Shown: piece by piece, positions 52,773 through 62,293 of the stretch
Layout: each line of letters starts with the position of its first letter
Position numbering within the stretch: position 1 is the first letter of the stretch
Source: Amycolatopsis orientalis DSM 40040 = KCTC 9412
GTDB lineage: Bacteria; Actinomycetota; Actinomycetes; Mycobacteriales; Pseudonocardiaceae
Reading direction: 5' to 3'
DNA: 64,000 bases
Assembly: GCF_000478275.1 (NCBI RefSeq)
Contig: NZ_ASJB01000043.1
Span: forward strand, 238,884 to 302,883
Program-made: the position numbers and the translations under genes
The notes under the pieces: generated by a model
What the model was told of the DNA's origin: nothing
Seen by the model: only the letters and a program-made list of their open reading frames with translations
Databases searched by the model: none

Positions 52773-54641
52773 TTGACCACCCAGCCGACCGTCGCCGAGC
52801 AGATCGAAGGCCAGACCATCCCCGCCCTGCTTCACCGCAACGCCCAGGAGTTCGGTGAACTGCCGGCGATCACGTCACTCGACATCGAGGGCAAGCCGAC
52901 CCTGAACTGGCGTGAGTTCCGCACCGCCATCGCGGAGGTGTCGCGCGGACTCGCCGGACTCGGGCTCGGCAGCCGCGACCGGATGCTGATCATGGCACCG
53001 AGCAGTCCCGAGCACCTGATCGCCGACCTCGCCGCCGCCCATCTCGGCGCGATCCCGTGCACCGCGTACGCCACGCTCAGCCCCGAGCAGATCGGGTTCG
53101 TCGCCCGGCACAGCGCCGCCGGTGTCGTCGTGCTCGCCGGCGCGGACGAACTCGGGCGCTGGTCCCAGGTTCTCGACGACCTGCCCGCGCTGCGACACGT
53201 CGTCCTGCTCGACGCGTCCGTCATTCCCCAGGACGACAAGAGGTTCCTGTCGTTCGCCGACCTGCGGGCGGCGGGCGCCGAACAGCACGCGGCCGATCCG
53301 GCGGCGTTCGAGACGACGTGGTCCGCGATCACCCCGGACGATCCGCTGTCGATGATCTACACCTCCGGCACCACCGGCGACCCCAAGGGTGTCGTGCTGT
53401 CCCACGGCAACGCCATCTACCAGGCCGTCGCGGTCCAGCGGCTGCACGATTCGCCGATGCACGCCACGAACATCGCGTACCTGCCGCTCGCGCATATCGC
53501 CGAACGCGAACTGTCGATCTACATGCCGATCGTGTGGGCCGGGCACGTGCACACCGTCGGCGACCCGTCCGCCGTCGTCGGCGCGCTCGGCCAGGTGCAT
53601 CCGAAGAGCTTCTTCGGTGTCCCGCGTGTCTGGGAGAAAATGGTGGCGGGGCTGAAGAACCTGCTCGGTTCGGTGCCGGAGGACAAGCGCGCCGCCCTGC
53701 TCGGCGCCAACGAACTGCTGCAGCAGGGCTACAAACTGCGCAGTGACGGCAAGGAGGTGCCGCCGGAACTGGCGGAGAAGATCGCGCAGGCCGACGCGGC
53801 GGCACTCGCCCCGGTGCGGGCCATGCTCGGCCTGGACCAGATCGAGGTCGCCTCCAGCGGTGCCGCCGCGCTGCCGGTGGAGATCCTGTACTTCATCGCC
53901 GGGCTCGGCGTCGAGATCCAGGAGGTCTGGGGCCTGTCCGAGACCACCGGCGCGGTCACCTCCAACACGCCGTCCGCGTTCAAGGCCGGTTCGGTCGGCC
54001 GTCCGCTCGAAGGCATCGAGGTGAAGGTCGCCGAAGACGGCGAACTCCTCGTCCGCGGCGCGATCGTGTTCCTCGGCTACCTGCAGGAGGACGGCTCGAT
54101 CAAACCGGACGTCGACGCCGACGGCTGGCTCGCCACCGGCGACATCGGGACGATCGACGAACGCGGCTTCGTCACGATCACCGACCGCAAGAAGGAACTG
54201 ATCATCACTTCGAGCGGCAAGAACATCGCCCCGACGAAGATCGAAGGCCTGCTCAAGGAACACCCGCTGATCGGGCAGGCGGTCGCGATCGGCGACGACC
54301 GGCCGTACGTCACCGCGCTGATCGTCGTCGACGACGAGATCGCGCCTGGCTGGGCGGCCGCGAACGGCGTCCAGCTCACCGAAGGCGAATCGCTCGCCGA
54401 CAACGCGCGCGTGCTCGCGGAGATCGAGAAGGCCGTCGAGGCGGCGAACGCGCGGCTGGCGCGGATCGAGCAGATCAAGCGGTACCACGTGATCCCGAAG
54501 GCATGGACGCCGGAAAGCGGTGAGGTGACCCCGACGCTGAAGCTGAAGCGGCGGATCATCAACGACCGGTACGCGCCCGCGATCGCCGATCTCTACGCGG
54601 CAGCGGCCGAGCCGGAACCCGCTCCCGCCGCCGGCTCCTGA
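52773..54641 (+). CDS. Long-chain acyl-CoA synthetase (FadD15-like)
   Basis: A 622-residue AMP-forming ligase. The AMP-binding signature is MIYTSGTTGDPKGVVLSHGN; further blocks are EVWGLSETTGAVT, DGWLATGDIG and the hinge ITDRKKELIIT. It activates long-chain fatty acids as acyl-CoA and resembles mycobacterial FadD15. TTG start at 52773 with AGGAGG upstream. It is divergent from the TenA-like gene. It may supply acyl-CoA for storage lipid made by the WS/DGAT protein. Confidence 0.92.
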   Translation: MTTQPTVAEQIEGQTIPALLHRNAQEFGELPAITSLDIEGKPTLNWREFRTAIAEVSRGLAGLGLGSRDRMLIMAPSSPEHLIADLAAAHLGAIPCTAYATLSPEQIGFVARHSAAGVVVLAGADELGRWSQVLDDLPALRHVVLLDASVIPQDDKRFLSFADLRAAGAEQHAADPAAFETTWSAITPDDPLSMIYTSGTTGDPKGVVLSHGNAIYQAVAVQRLHDSPMHATNIAYLPLAHIAERELSIYMPIVWAGHVHTVGDPSAVVGALGQVHPKSFFGVPRVWEKMVAGLKNLLGSVPEDKRAALLGANELLQQGYKLRSDGKEVPPELAEKIAQADAAALAPVRAMLGLDQIEVASSGAAALPVEILYFIAGLGVEIQEVWGLSETTGAVTSNTPSAFKAGSVGRPLEGIEVKVAEDGELLVRGAIVFLGYLQEDGSIKPDVDADGWLATGDIGTIDERGFVTITDRKKELIITSSGKNIAPTKIEGLLKEHPLIGQAVAIGDDRPYVTALIVVDDEIAPGWAAANGVQLTEGESLADNARVLAEIEKAVEAANARLARIEQIKRYHVIPKAWTPESGEVTPTLKLKRRIINDRYAPAIADLYAAAAEPEPAPAAGS

Positions 54642-54657
54642 TCCCGGCCGGTCCAGT

Positions 54658-54703
54658 CTCGTGAGTGGTAATGACGGTTCTAACCGTCATTGCCACTCAC
54701 GAG
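54658..54703. repeat. Dispersed palindrome family 1, copy 6 (AATGACGG core)
   Basis: Arms 54658-54679 and 54682-54703 pair with one G-U position. It starts 16 bases after the acyl-CoA synthetase stop and before another rightward gene. Confidence 0.9.
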
Positions 54704-54755
54704 CCCGGTCTTGAAAGGGTCGCCACCAGGGCACCGCCGCTGCTAATTTGCCGCC

Positions 54756-55412
54756 GTGGATCTCTTCTCCCGCTCTTGGGCGGCGCTCCTCGCCGCCGTC
54801 GCCGAAACCCCCGACGAAGACTTCGCCAAACCGTCCGGCTGCGCCGGCTGGCTGGTGCGGGACCTGGTGTGCCATCTGGTGATCGACGCCCAGGACGTCC
54901 TGATCACCCTCGCCACCCCCGCCGAAACCGAACCGACGCGCAACGCGGTCACCTACTGGGAGGTCACCGACAAACCGCCCACCGGCGAGGACGACCTCGA
55001 CGCGCTGATCGTCCGGCTCGCCGCCGCGTACCAGGAACCCCGCTTGCTCAAGTTCCACCTCGACGACGTCGGCTCCGCCGCCGGCCGGGCCGCCGACCTC
55101 GCCGATCCGGGGATGCGGGTCGGCACCCGCGACATCGTCCTGTCCGCGGGCGACTTCCTTTCCGCGTACGTCCTGGAATGGACGCTGCACCACCTCGACC
55201 TCGTCGCGTATCTCCCGCACCGCGACGGCCCCGCCGCCGACAGCCTCGCCAAGACCCGGCAGATCCTGGAGCAGCGCACCGGGGAGAAGTTCCCGGCGTC
55301 GTTCTCCGACACGGACGCGCTCCTCGTCGGCACGGGTCGCCGCGAACCGACCGACGCGGAGAAGGCCGAACTCGGCGACCTGGCGGCGAAGCTGCCGTTC
55401 GTCGTCGGTTAA
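54756..55412 (+). CDS. Maleylpyruvate isomerase family (DinB-like, mycothiol-dependent type) protein
   Basis: A 218-residue helical-bundle protein. The N-terminal GWLVRDLVCHLVIDAQD and the later VLEWTLHHLDLVAYL carry metal-binding His residues of the MDMPI/DinB fold. Such proteins include mycothiol-dependent maleylpyruvate isomerase, but most act in unknown reactions. The GTG at 54756 is the apparent start, with no good ribosome site. Its stop overlaps the convergent SDR gene by four bases. Confidence 0.84.
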   Translation: MDLFSRSWAALLAAVAETPDEDFAKPSGCAGWLVRDLVCHLVIDAQDVLITLATPAETEPTRNAVTYWEVTDKPPTGEDDLDALIVRLAAAYQEPRLLKFHLDDVGSAAGRAADLADPGMRVGTRDIVLSAGDFLSAYVLEWTLHHLDLVAYLPHRDGPAADSLAKTRQILEQRTGEKFPASFSDTDALLVGTGRREPTDAEKAELGDLAAKLPFVVG

Positions 55413-56302
55413 GCGGTCCGGGTGGACTCCGTCCACTTGCGCAGCCGGGGCGGGACACGCTTTTCGAGGCCGTAGTTCTCCAGATGCGCGCTGAAGACCT
55501 CGTCGAAGGCGCGCTGCACGGTCTCGGTGTCCCACACCGGCCGCTCGAGGATGGGCTGCTTCAGGTACGGCTGCCCCATGACGTGCAGCTGCGGCCCGTT
55601 GCAGCGGATCATCTGCCCGGTGATCCCGTCGGATCCGGCGCCGAGCAGGAAAAGCACGACCGGCGCGATCCGCGACGGCGTCCGGTCCGGCGGGCACGCC
55701 CGCAGCGACCGTTCGGACTTCCACACCATCCGGGTGTGCGCGAGCGGGCAGACCGCGTTCACCCGGATCCCGCTCTCCTCCAGGTCGAGCGCCCAGGAGT
55801 AGGTCAGTGAGGCGACGGCGCCCTTGCTGGCGGCGTAGACGCCGAGCTTGCGCTGCCCGAGCGACGCGCCCGACGAGATGTTGACGATCGAGCCGGGGGT
55901 GCCGCGCGCGACCATCGCCTTGATCGCGGCGAGCCCGGTGTACATGACGCCGAGGACGTTGACCTCGACCAGTTCGCGGGCCTGCTCGACGTCGTCCTCC
56001 CACGGCAGGGCCTCGTAGTTCAGGCCCGCGTTGTTGACCAGCCCGTCGATGGCGCCGAACTCGCCGACGCAGAGGTCGACGATCTCCCGCGCCTGCTTCG
56101 GATCGGCGACGCTGTGCCCGCTCGCGACGGCCCGGCCGCCGAACCGGCGGATGTTCTCCGCGGTCCGCTCGGCCAGCGCGGCGTCGACGTCGTTGACCAC
56201 GACGGACCCACCCGCCCTCGCCACGTGCACCGCGAACGCTTCGCCCAAGCCCCGCCCCGCCCCGGTCACGACGACGGCCTTGTCGTCGAGCAAACCGTTC
56301 AT
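55409..56302 (-). CDS. SDR family oxidoreductase
   Basis: A 297-residue short-chain dehydrogenase. VVVTGAGRGLGEAFA is the cofactor motif, NNAGLNYEAL and the active-site YAASKGAVASL with its Ser in NISSGAS follow. The C-terminal extension of about 50 residues is seen in steroid and acyl-CoA-linked SDRs. The ATG at 56302 has AAGGGG upstream. The substrate is unknown; it is convergent with the MDMPI-like gene. Confidence 0.9.
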   Translation of the reverse strand: MNGLLDDKAVVVTGAGRGLGEAFAVHVARAGGSVVVNDVDAALAERTAENIRRFGGRAVASGHSVADPKQAREIVDLCVGEFGAIDGLVNNAGLNYEALPWEDDVEQARELVEVNVLGVMYTGLAAIKAMVARGTPGSIVNISSGASLGQRKLGVYAASKGAVASLTYSWALDLEESGIRVNAVCPLAHTRMVWKSERSLRACPPDRTPSRIAPVVLFLLGAGSDGITGQMIRCNGPQLHVMGQPYLKQPILERPVWDTETVQRAFDEVFSAHLENYGLEKRVPPRLRKWTESTRTA

Positions 56303-56674
56303 CGCCTTCACCCCTTACCGCCCGGCCGGCCTCCACCTCCAGACCGGTCTCCCCTCAGTGTTGGCCCATTCAGCCCAATCGGGACGACGGCGGCGGCGAA
56401 CGGCGGGCGAGCTGCGCCGAGCGAGTGCGGACCGATCGGCGCGCAGATACCCGCGCACGAGTCAGACCGGCCTCACCCACCGGTCAGACGGCGTAGCTCG
56501 ATCGGCCTAACAGGCGAAGGATTCGCGGCTCTTCTGTTCGTCTCCCTGTAGCCAGAGGCATACTGAACGTTGTTCGGCGGGACATTAACTGTGACTCCCT
56601 CGTCGGCCGTGTACCAGGGCAGGCAAGAATGCGAGGGAGTTGAGTTCACCCGATCGGGGGGAGGTGGTCACGGA
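56303..56674. promoter_or_regulatory. Divergent intergenic region with leader inverted repeat
   Basis: This gap holds the promoters of the SDR and MFS genes. ACTCCCTCG (56594-56602) and CGAGGGAGT (56632-56640) are perfect inverted arms in the leader of the MFS gene, 35 bases before its start. It could form a hairpin that masks the leader or serve as an operator. No coding frame here looks real. Confidence 0.5.
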
Positions 56675-57889
56675 GTGAAGACGAACGCGGCGCCGCGGAT
56701 GACCGCCGCCCTGGCGAACCGCGAGTTCCGCGCACTCTGGCTCGCCGAGGTGCAGTCCCTGATCGGGGATCAGCTCACCATCGTCGCGCTGGCGATCCTC
56801 GTCTACGACCGCACCGGCTCCGCCCTGCTGTCGGCGGTGGTCTACTCCCTGACCTTCCTGCCCGCGCTCGCCGGCGGTCTCGGCCTCTCCCAGCTGGCCG
56901 ATCGCTACCCGAGGCGCACCGTCCTCGTCGTCTCGTCGCTGATCCAGGCGGTCCTGATCGGGATCATGGCGATCCCCGGCACCCCGCTCGCCCTGCTGTG
57001 CGGGCTGGTGGTGCTGGCGCGGCTCGCGAACGCGCCCGGCAACGCGGCACAGAACGCGCTGACCCGCGAGGTGTTCACCGACGACGACCTCTACCTCAAG
57101 AGCCAGGACATCCGGGGCATCTCGACCAACACCGCCATGCTGCTCGGCCTGGCGGGCGGCGGGTTACTGGTCTCGCAGGTGGGCGCGAGCTGGGCGCTGG
57201 CGCTGGACGCGGCGACGTTCCTGCTGAGCGCGGCCGTCGTCCGGTTCGCCGTCTCCCGGCGGGCGGCGGCGTCCGACGGCGGTGGCAGCTGGTTCGGCGC
57301 GGTGAAACAGGTCTTCGGCAACCGTCACCTGCGGGTACTGGTCTGGTTCTCGTGGCTGGTCGGCCTCGCCGTCATCCCGGAGGGACTCGCCGCACCGCTC
57401 GCCGCGGAGATGGGCGTGGGGAAACAGGCCGTGGGCTGGCTGCTGGCCGCCGACCCGCTGGGCTTCGTCATCGGCGCGTTCCTGCTGTCCCGGTTCGTGT
57501 CCGCGGAACAACGGCGAAAGCTGCTGGGTGTGCTGGCGGCACTGCCGATGGTCGCCCTGATCGCCTTCGCGCTCAAACCGGGGTTGATCCCGGCCTTGCT
57601 CCTGCTGGCGGCCGCGGGTGCGGCGGGGGCGTATCTGATCACGGTGAGCGCCACGTTCATCACCTGGGTCCCGAACGAGCTCCGGGGCGGTGCGGGTGGG
57701 GTCTATCGCACGGGGTTGCGGGTGGCTCAGGGCATAGGGGCGGGACTCGGCGGGCTCGCCGCCGATCGGCTCGGGGCGGCGACCTCGGCCATCGCACTGG
57801 CCGGCGTGGTCGGCCTGCTGCTGGCCGTCCTGGTCGCGCTCAGCTGGGGGCACATCAACGGAACGAGCCCGGAACCGTTGCTGTCATGA
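56675..57889 (+). CDS. MFS transporter
   Basis: A 404-residue membrane protein with about twelve helices. The signature ADRYPRRTVLV follows helix 2, and LANAPGNAAQNALTREVF lies in the central region typical of MFS_3-type exporters. GTG start at 56675 with GGAGG ten bases upstream; the frame extends further but has no coding character. It probably exports a drug or siderophore-like compound. No regulator gene is adjacent. Confidence 0.87.
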   Translation: MKTNAAPRMTAALANREFRALWLAEVQSLIGDQLTIVALAILVYDRTGSALLSAVVYSLTFLPALAGGLGLSQLADRYPRRTVLVVSSLIQAVLIGIMAIPGTPLALLCGLVVLARLANAPGNAAQNALTREVFTDDDLYLKSQDIRGISTNTAMLLGLAGGGLLVSQVGASWALALDAATFLLSAAVVRFAVSRRAAASDGGGSWFGAVKQVFGNRHLRVLVWFSWLVGLAVIPEGLAAPLAAEMGVGKQAVGWLLAADPLGFVIGAFLLSRFVSAEQRRKLLGVLAALPMVALIAFALKPGLIPALLLLAAAGAAGAYLITVSATFITWVPNELRGGAGGVYRTGLRVAQGIGAGLGGLAADRLGAATSAIALAGVVGLLLAVLVALSWGHINGTSPEPLLS

Positions 57890-58362
57890 CGAATCCACAC
57901 TGGACGACCCCTGGGGCGGCACGGCCGCCCGGCGGGTTCGTACTCGGAAATCTCGATGACTGGACACTGCTTCGGCACCTGGGTCTTCGGTACATCGGCG
58001 AAAAGAAACGACTCTCGATCAGAAGTCACGGCTCGACACTGGCACACACCTCCCGGCCACCTCGCTGCGAACTAATACCTTGTCCGGGCTCAGAAGTCAC
58101 GACTGGACACTATCCGTCACCCCTTCCACACCGCGTCTCGAAAAACATTCAGCCGTCAAGATCAGAAATCACGGGACACGATTGCCACCTCCGGTCCGTG
58201 TTCGCGGGCAAGGCGAGTCAGGGGCACACCCGTGCTGCCGGCCTTGCCGGTGCCGAACAACTGATGCGATGGGATGATACCGGCCGTGGAATACGAACGG
58301 TGTATCAGTCGGTACCGGTGAGATTACTCAGCCGTGCCGTCCGCGCGGAAAAGAGGTAGCAA
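57890..58362. repeat. Intergenic region with three degenerate direct repeats
   Basis: This 473-base gap lies upstream of the diguanylate cyclase. Units beginning CAGAAGTCACG (58020), CAGAAGTCACG (58091) and CAGAAATCACG (58163) are followed by GACACT-like text, with spacings of 71 and 72 bases. A weaker GATGACTGGACACTG lies at 57956. An inverted TGATAC/GTATCA pair (58275-58307) follows. No coding frame is convincing. The repeats may be binding sites or a remnant. Confidence 0.6.
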
Positions 58363-59820
58363 TTGCCAGCCGAGACCGGCGACCGCCGCCAGCACGGCGA
58401 CGGCACCGGCGACCTTGACGGACGAGCGGCGGCAACCGCCGCCGGGAGCGGTGTACCGGTGACCGAACGCGGGCAGGCAAGCCCGGAAGGTGACCAGGCC
58501 GGACCGCCGCAACGCCATCCCTACGATCCCAGGGTGTGGGCGCTGTGGCAGCGGCCGAAACGGTTCATCGCGTTCCTTTTCGCCATGGAGGCGATCGGAA
58601 TCGCGATCATGGTCGTCGCGACGACGAATTCCACGAATCCGGGAAAAATCGACTGGGTTCGGTTCGCGATTCTCGCCGTCGGGGCCACGGCGCATATTCA
58701 GCTGACCCAGCGGCAAGAGGAAAGGCGACGCGACCGCAGCCGTACCGTTCTCATCGACCTCACCGCCGTCTGGACATTCCCGGCCGCGGTGATCCTGCCG
58801 CTTTCGCTGACACTTTCCATCATCGCGCTCGTCCGAATACAGCATTGGTTCATCGCCCGGCGCCCGGCGCACAACTTCGTGTTCTCCTCGGTGACCCACG
58901 GCGTTTCGGTGACTTTGGCGTCGCTCACGTTCGCCGCGTTCGGACCGCATGAATGGGGCCGGATTTCCGGCTGGGGCACGGTCGGCGAATTCGGTGTCCT
59001 CATCATCACCGGGATGGTCTTCGAGGCGGTGCAGATCGCCTACATCGGCGGCATCCTCGCGATCGGCTCGCCGAAGCGGCCGTCGGTGTCGACCGTACTG
59101 GGCAACGCGGCGGACAACCTGCTGGAGGCCATCACGATCGGCCTCGGCGCGGTCACCGCGGTACTGCTGTTGATCATGCCACCGATGGTGATCGTGATGG
59201 CCGTGGTGACGGTGGTGTTCAATCGCCTCGCGGAGATCGACCAACTGCAAAACGACGCGCGGACGGACCCGAAAACCGGTGTTCTCAACATGCGCGGATG
59301 GTCGGAGTCGGCTGATCGGGCGCTGGGAAGGACCGCCCGATCGGACGACAACCTGGCCCTTCTGATGATTGATCTCGACCACTTCAAGTGGATTAACGAC
59401 ACATATGGACACCCCGCGGGCGACGACGTCCTCCGCGATGTGGCGCGGAAATTGGACGAGGTCACCCGGCCCGCCGACGTCATCGGCCGGTTCGGCGGCG
59501 AGGAATTCCTAGTCCTTCTGCCGGATATCGACGAAACGGCGGCGAAACTCGCCGCCGAGCGAGTGCGCACCGCAATCGCCGAACTGCATATAGTGACTAC
59601 CGACAAACGAGGCAGCCGCGTCACCATCTCGGGCCGGACTACCTCGATCGGGGCGGCACTGTTCCCTCGTCACGGTGAATCCCTGGAGGAACTGCTGCAC
59701 TCCGCGGACGCCGCCGTCTACGTGGCCAAGGAGAACGGCCGGAACCAGGTGCGGTTCGCCCAGGACGTCGACCGGCCGCCCTCTTCCCCACCCTCACCCC
59801 CGCACGCCGCCGAGAGCTGA
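58363..59820 (+). CDS. Membrane-bound diguanylate cyclase (GGDEF)
   Basis: A 485-residue protein. About six hydrophobic helices span residues 65-310, followed by a GGDEF domain with FKWINDTYGHPAGDDVL and the active-site GGEEF (378-382). The allosteric I-site RxxD is present just upstream (RPAD). It makes cyclic di-GMP and should respond to a membrane signal. The TTG at 58363 has GAGG six bases upstream; a GTG at 58459 is an alternative. The stop lies inside a CTTTCC-type repeat. Confidence 0.9.
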   Translation: MPAETGDRRQHGDGTGDLDGRAAATAAGSGVPVTERGQASPEGDQAGPPQRHPYDPRVWALWQRPKRFIAFLFAMEAIGIAIMVVATTNSTNPGKIDWVRFAILAVGATAHIQLTQRQEERRRDRSRTVLIDLTAVWTFPAAVILPLSLTLSIIALVRIQHWFIARRPAHNFVFSSVTHGVSVTLASLTFAAFGPHEWGRISGWGTVGEFGVLIITGMVFEAVQIAYIGGILAIGSPKRPSVSTVLGNAADNLLEAITIGLGAVTAVLLLIMPPMVIVMAVVTVVFNRLAEIDQLQNDARTDPKTGVLNMRGWSESADRALGRTARSDDNLALLMIDLDHFKWINDTYGHPAGDDVLRDVARKLDEVTRPADVIGRFGGEEFLVLLPDIDETAAKLAAERVRTAIAELHIVTTDKRGSRVTISGRTTSIGAALFPRHGESLEELLHSADAAVYVAKENGRNQVRFAQDVDRPPSSPPSPPHAAES

Positions 59821-59892
59821 AAGGGCCCTTCACCTCATCTCATGCGGCGAAGGCCCCTTCACCGCGTGAGATGCGAGGAAAGCGTCCTTCAG
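59817..59892. repeat. CTTTCC-type repeat (family 2), degenerate copy
   Basis: It runs from CTGAAAGGGCCCTTC to AAAGCGTCCTTCAG and is roughly symmetric overall, with paired GGGC/GCCC and GAAGG/CCTTC blocks. The first bases supply the stop codon of the diguanylate cyclase gene. Blocks such as CGCATCTCA resemble the flanks of the copies at 35239 and 45839. Confidence 0.7.
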
Positions 59893-59969
59893 CCCTGGTC
59901 ACCCAGCTGGGCGAAACCCGGGGGTTAGCCGGATGTCGGCCCCACTCGGCGGATGGCACCCTGGACGCC

Positions 59970-62132
59970 ATGCCAGCGACAGCCGACGCCGACGCTCGTC
60001 CTGCCCGCATCAGGCGGCCATGGTCGACTTCGGGCTGGTTGCTGCTGGTCACGGTGCTGGTGTTCGGTTTCGGCCTGATCGCGTCGCGCCCCGCGTCGCC
60101 GCCGGACCAGGGACCACCGACGGGTGACATCCTCGCCGCGCAGAACACGGTCGACGCGCTGGTGCGCCCGGGCCCGGTCGAAGCGGCCATCGCCAAGCTT
60201 CCCGCCGACTTCACCGCGGTCAGCGGGATCACGCCGGGGGTGATGACGGCACGGGACGGCACCGTGCGCGCCGTCCACACCGACGGCGGCTGCTCGGCAC
60301 CGTGGGGCGACGACAACACCAAATGGGACTACGCCGTCCCCTGCAAGGCCCACGATCTCGGTTACGACATCCTCCGCTACGCCGAACGCAAGGGTCACCC
60401 GCTCGGCCAGGAGGCCAGGGCCGCGCTCGACGACCGGCTCTCGTCCGACATGCACCACGCCTGCGTGCTCAACCCGATGGACTCACGCGGCTCCTGTGAG
60501 GTCGTCGCCTCCCTCTACACCGCCGGTCTCGTCCTCAACTCCTGGCACCAGCGCTGGGGGCCGCCCGTCGGCGACCCGCTCGGCCCGATGATCGTCGGGG
60601 TACTGGTGATCGGCGCGCTGCTGGTGTTCCGCCTCCGCGGCTGGGTCCGCACCCGCCGGACCGCAGTCGCCCTCCCCCGCGAGCCGCGGCCGGTGGCCCC
60701 GGTCGGCCGGTGGGCGCTGCTCGGCGTCGCCGGTGTCGTGCTGATGCTGCTCGGCGAATCCGCCGTCGCGCTCGCGCACTGGGCGGGCGCGCCGGAGCGG
60801 TCGTTGTGGCCGTTCACCTGGCTGGCCCAGCTCTGCCCGCTGATCTTCTTCGCGGTGGGCCGGATCAACGAGGCGGGCTGGCGCTCGATCCGCGCGACCG
60901 GCGGCCGCTATCCGCAGTACCTCGCCGACCGCGCGAGCCCGCTGCTGCGCCCGGCGCTGATCTTCGCCGTCGTCGCGCTGGTCGTCCCGCTCGCCCTGGA
61001 GGTGCTGGGGATCCCGACGGGCACGAACGCCACCGTCATGCGGATCGCGCTGCACCCGCTCTGGCTGCTCGGCGTCTTCCTCCTGACCGTCGTCCTCGCG
61101 CCGGCGCTGCTGGCGCTGTACCGCCGGACAAGGACCGCCTCCGTCGCCGGGCTGCTGGCACTGACCCTGGCGAGCGAGGCCGCGGCGCAGTGGTCGGGTT
61201 CGGCCATCCCTCGCTACGCGGAGACGTTGTTCCTCGCCCTGTTCGTCCAGCAGCTGGCCTTCGCCCACGCCGACGGCGTCCGCCCGACGCGGGCCGTTCT
61301 CCTGGCGACGGCGTTCACCGGTGCGGCCGGACTCTGTCTCGCGGTCGCCGTCCGCGGCGAGGGGACGATGCTGCTCGGCGGCCCCGGCGCCCCGGCCGCG
61401 CTGTCGGGTCCGCCGTGGGGAGTGCTCCTGCTCGGCCTCGTCCAGCTCGCGCTCCTCGGCCTGTTCGCGCGTCCGCTGGCCCGGCTCGGCGAACGGCAGG
61501 CGATCGCCGCCACCGCCCGCCTCGTCCTCCGCGCCCCGATGAGCCTCTACCTCGGCTTCCTGTCCGCGATGCTGCTGCTCGTGGCGGTCGTCTACCTGCC
61601 GGGCCCGGTCGTGGACGGGCTCAGCTGGCTGGCCCGGCCGAGGGTCCTGCTCGCGCTCGCGCTGCTGGCCGTGCCCGCCGCGCTCGTCTTCTGGTGGTTC
61701 GAACGGCATTCGGGACCGCAACAGCGGGCGGTCGACGAGCCCGGCCTGCGTGCCGCGGTGTTCTGCCGCGCCGCGGCGACGGTCGGGATGGCGTACGCGA
61801 TGCTCGGCGTGTTCGGGTTCGCGCTGACCCGGTTCGGCGGCGCCTCGGCCGACGCCGACCTCCTCGGACTCCGGCTCGGACCGGTCCAGAGCCTCGTCAA
61901 CCTGCTCCTCGGGGTGTATCTGCTCCACACCGTGCGGACCGGCACGAGCCGGATGACCGGGACCTGGCTGGTCTGCGCGATCGCGTGCGCGCCACCCCTG
62001 ATGAGCGCCCTCGACGGCAAGCAGGTCAGTGCCGCGTCCGTCGCGCTGCCCGTCGCGACGATCGTCGTCGCGATGCTGGCCGCGGCCGCCACGCTGGTCC
62101 CGGCGCGGGCGGCCCGGCGCGTACTCCCCTGA
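59970..62132 (+). CDS. Phospholipase A2-like domain fused to a polytopic membrane domain
   Basis: A 720-residue protein. A helix at about 22-38 is followed by an extracellular domain (about 55-195) with the features of actinobacterial secreted phospholipase A2: Cys108, Cys125, the active-site His128-Asp129 in CKAHDLGYD, a second acidic site near Asp160, and Cys165 with Cys176. A helix at about 207-222 leads to a membrane part (244-720) of about ten to twelve helices that I cannot assign, vaguely like acyltransferase-3 proteins. The ATG at 59970 lacks a good ribosome site. This architecture is unusual and may process lipids at the membrane. Confidence 0.8.
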   Translation: MPATADADARPARIRRPWSTSGWLLLVTVLVFGFGLIASRPASPPDQGPPTGDILAAQNTVDALVRPGPVEAAIAKLPADFTAVSGITPGVMTARDGTVRAVHTDGGCSAPWGDDNTKWDYAVPCKAHDLGYDILRYAERKGHPLGQEARAALDDRLSSDMHHACVLNPMDSRGSCEVVASLYTAGLVLNSWHQRWGPPVGDPLGPMIVGVLVIGALLVFRLRGWVRTRRTAVALPREPRPVAPVGRWALLGVAGVVLMLLGESAVALAHWAGAPERSLWPFTWLAQLCPLIFFAVGRINEAGWRSIRATGGRYPQYLADRASPLLRPALIFAVVALVVPLALEVLGIPTGTNATVMRIALHPLWLLGVFLLTVVLAPALLALYRRTRTASVAGLLALTLASEAAAQWSGSAIPRYAETLFLALFVQQLAFAHADGVRPTRAVLLATAFTGAAGLCLAVAVRGEGTMLLGGPGAPAALSGPPWGVLLLGLVQLALLGLFARPLARLGERQAIAATARLVLRAPMSLYLGFLSAMLLLVAVVYLPGPVVDGLSWLARPRVLLALALLAVPAALVFWWFERHSGPQQRAVDEPGLRAAVFCRAAATVGMAYAMLGVFGFALTRFGGASADADLLGLRLGPVQSLVNLLLGVYLLHTVRTGTSRMTGTWLVCAIACAPPLMSALDGKQVSAASVALPVATIVVAMLAAAATLVPARAARRVLP

Positions 62133-62293
62133 GTCACACAGCGCTGACCAGGCATTCTCCGTACCATTGAGCGCAAACCGGTGGTGCGTGCCACATCTTC
62201 GGGGGGATGTGTAATCCTGCGACAACCCTCGACAGGCACCATGCGTCCCTTGAAGAGACCGTCAGCCGGTAACGAACAGAAGGAGCAGACCGC

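Noticed and set aside
58020..58184. Possible CRISPR array
   Set aside because: There are only three degenerate units with 71-72-base spacing and no cas genes nearby.
58324..59412. Leftward open frame of 362 codons
   Set aside because: It is antisense to the membrane and GGDEF parts of the diguanylate cyclase and is rich in Arg, Asp and His repeats.
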